5,843 nucleotides of DNA from JAGLTA01 sp034660735. Its GTDB lineage: Bacteria; Patescibacteriota; Patescibacteriia; JAACEG01. Positions within the stretch are counted from its first letter, which is position 1. Each line of letters starts with the position of its first letter. Below the pieces are notes generated by a model that made no database searches, was not told the origin of the DNA, and saw only the letters and a list, made by a program, of their open reading frames with translations. The translations under genes and the position numbers were made by a program. Positions 4,420-5,843 of the stretch are shown in pieces. The stretch spans positions 1-5,843 of the forward strand of contig JAYEJQ010000007.1 of assembly GCA_034660735.1 (NCBI GenBank). Direction: 5' to 3'.

Positions 4420-4463
4420 AAATCAATCTTTTATCAACCCATAAAAATACTGAATAAATAAAA

Positions 4464-5819
4464 TTAAAACCCATCCTTTCCGCGCAAACAATTTCGCCGC
4501 GAGTCTAACAATCTTTTATATATAAAATAATAAGCCGCCCATAATATTAAAAACAGATAACTGAAAAAATAAATAAAAAAACTGTAGGAAATCAGCGCAA
4601 ATGTTGTGATCAGTGTCGCTACTTTATATCTTCCTAAAATTACAACAAACGGAAGCATCCATAAAAAATACCACTGCATAAACGAAAAATTCGCTGTTAA
4701 AAAATATAGCAAGAAGACGATAAAATAACATTTTATAAGATTTGAAAATCCGCTTTTTTTCTTAAAAAATATAACACCTAAAAATGATAAATACAAAATT
4801 ATAAAAACTGCATAACTTATTTTTTTAATCAAAATTATATTCGCGCCTTTTGTTATGACAATCAATGCCATCGGAATAAAAGACATATAAGCCGATGAAA
4901 TGGTTTCAAACTGCCTGTCTATCCCTAAAAACATATCAGGAGTTGCTCCGATTAAAAAATAATTTAAAGCCATTATCGCGCAAAATATAATTATACTATT
5001 TATAAAAAATTTAACCTTTAAATTTAATTTGTTAAATTTATTTAAAGTTATTAAAACAAAAATTGGTAATAATAAAATAGTAACAAACTTTATTAAAACA
5101 GAGCAAATCAGCAAAATCAAACTTAAATAATATTTTTTTTTCAACCAAATAAAAATACTTAAAACGACAAAAAACATCATCGCGATGTCGTTGTGTCCGT
5201 TGTTAGCGATTTCAAACAAAATCAGGGGATTGAATCCGTATAGCATTGTTCCTAAATACTTATAGTCAGGCTTAATCTGTTTTATAATTTTAAAAATTAA
5301 AAAACAGGTTCCGATATTAAATAGGATTGCCAATAGTTTAAAAAACAAAATGCCCAAAAAAATAATATTGTTAGATAAAATTGTCGGAATAACAGATATT
5401 ATCAGCCACAATGGACCATATAACAACGGCACACTAACCGCTCTAGGTTGTGTTAAAATAAAGAAAGGATCATCTGGAAAATTTATCGGGGCTGTTAAAA
5501 ACGGATTTTGATGATAATGAGTTAAAACTTTGGCGCGAAAAATATAATTATAAATATCCGAAGATCCGAGTGGCGGAATAATTAAAAGCGTAATTTGAAA
5601 AAGAATAAAGAAAAAAACAATGATTTTAAAATTTTCTTTCAATAAATCTTTATTTTTTAACGCTATTTTATAAATCAAAAAATAAGAGAGCAACAATCCC
5701 GCGAAAATAAAAAACAGATATAACAGAATAATTGGGTTGCGCGGTGAAATAGAATAATCGCTAAAAATTTTTCTTAACGGAAATTCAATAAAAGCGAGCA
5801 ATAAAAAAAATAGCTCCAT
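4464..5819 (-). CDS. Multi-span membrane GT-C glycosyltransferase, MptB/GT87-like; true start may lie beyond the window
   Basis: At least 451 residues, very hydrophobic, with about ten or more predicted membrane spans. The first extracytoplasmic loop holds PPLGSSDIYNYIFRA (82-96), with the Asp at 88 expected of GT-C enzymes, followed by QNPFLTAP (104-111) and YGPLW (134-138). NGHND (207-211) and QWYFLWMLP (382-390) recall polyprenyl-phosphomannose-dependent mannosyltransferases of the MptA/MptB type. Such enzymes take a sugar from a polyprenyl-phosphate donor and add it to a glycan or lipid on the outer face of the membrane. The C-terminus is a short basic tail (RRNCLRGKDGF). The frame continues without a stop from the ATG at 5819 to the window edge, and those eight extra codons (KIFFYCAL) are also hydrophobic, so the gene may start further upstream. 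The sugar and acceptor are unknown; a related GT-C family is the main alternative. Confidence 0.75.
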   Translation of the reverse strand: MELFFLLLAFIEFPLRKIFSDYSISPRNPIILLYLFFIFAGLLLSYFLIYKIALKNKDLLKENFKIIVFFFILFQITLLIIPPLGSSDIYNYIFRAKVLTHYHQNPFLTAPINFPDDPFFILTQPRAVSVPLLYGPLWLIISVIPTILSNNIIFLGILFFKLLAILFNIGTCFLIFKIIKQIKPDYKYLGTMLYGFNPLILFEIANNGHNDIAMMFFVVLSIFIWLKKKYYLSLILLICSVLIKFVTILLLPIFVLITLNKFNKLNLKVKFFINSIIIFCAIMALNYFLIGATPDMFLGIDRQFETISSAYMSFIPMALIVITKGANIILIKKISYAVFIILYLSFLGVIFFKKKSGFSNLIKCYFIVFLLYFLTANFSFMQWYFLWMLPFVVILGRYKVATLITTFALISYSFFIYFFSYLFLILWAAYYFIYKRLLDSRRNCLRGKDGF

Positions 5820-5843
5820 TAGCGCGCAGTAAAAAAATATTTT

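Noticed and set aside
4404..4421. Inverted repeat TTTTCTT/AAGAAAA as terminator of the glycosyltransferase gene
   Set aside because: The stem has one G-C pair, lacks a clean T-run and overlaps the better promoter candidate; expected by chance in this composition.
49..5819. TGA recoded as an amino acid
   Set aside because: All genes read full length without in-frame TGA, and tryptophans and glycines use standard codons; no direct sign of recoding.

Overview
The window looks like a stretch of bacterial chromosome, roughly 70% A+T by eye, with every recognisable gene on the minus strand. The genes are short and tightly packed. The AT richness, lack of Shine-Dalgarno motifs, a FemAB-type peptidoglycan transferase, an orphan PorD-like ferredoxin and scattered GTCATCCTGAA palindromes together suggest a small-genome anaerobe of the Candidate Phyla Radiation (Patescibacteria). 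That placement is inference; no rRNA or other phylogenetic marker was used.

In the order of transcription (high to low coordinates), the window opens with a membrane GT-C glycosyltransferase (4464-5819) whose frame stays open to the window edge. A 184-base gap follows with a plausible extended -10 promoter. Next come a PorD-like 2x[4Fe-4S] ferredoxin subunit (4007-4279) and a FemAB-family aminoacyltransferase (2911-4002), 4 bases apart. A 273-base gap carries a 145-base inverted-repeat element (copy B).

The core is a compact translation and envelope cluster: rpmH, rnpA, tRNA-Thr(UGU), rpmG, uppS and tRNA-Glu(CUC), with gaps of 4, 6, 33, 7 and 3 bases. Two of these genes (rpmH, rpmG) and both tRNAs were found by reading the sequence directly. 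A 104-base stretch with only two non-A/T bases separates tRNA-Glu from rpsT. After rpsT comes a second inverted-repeat element (copy A, 147 bases), then a GNAT acetyltransferase and the first 12 codons of clpP, cut by the window start.

Functionally, rpmH, rpmG and rpsT encode ribosomal proteins, and rnpA encodes the protein part of RNase P, which matures tRNAs such as the two in the same probable transcript. UppS makes the polyprenyl carrier on which peptidoglycan precursors (FemAB substrates) and probably the GT-C sugar donor are built. The most unusual points are the two related MITE-like elements, the RNase P protein gene ending 6 bases before an RNase P substrate, the uppS stop codon 3 bases before a tRNA, and the absence of Shine-Dalgarno motifs at all ten starts.
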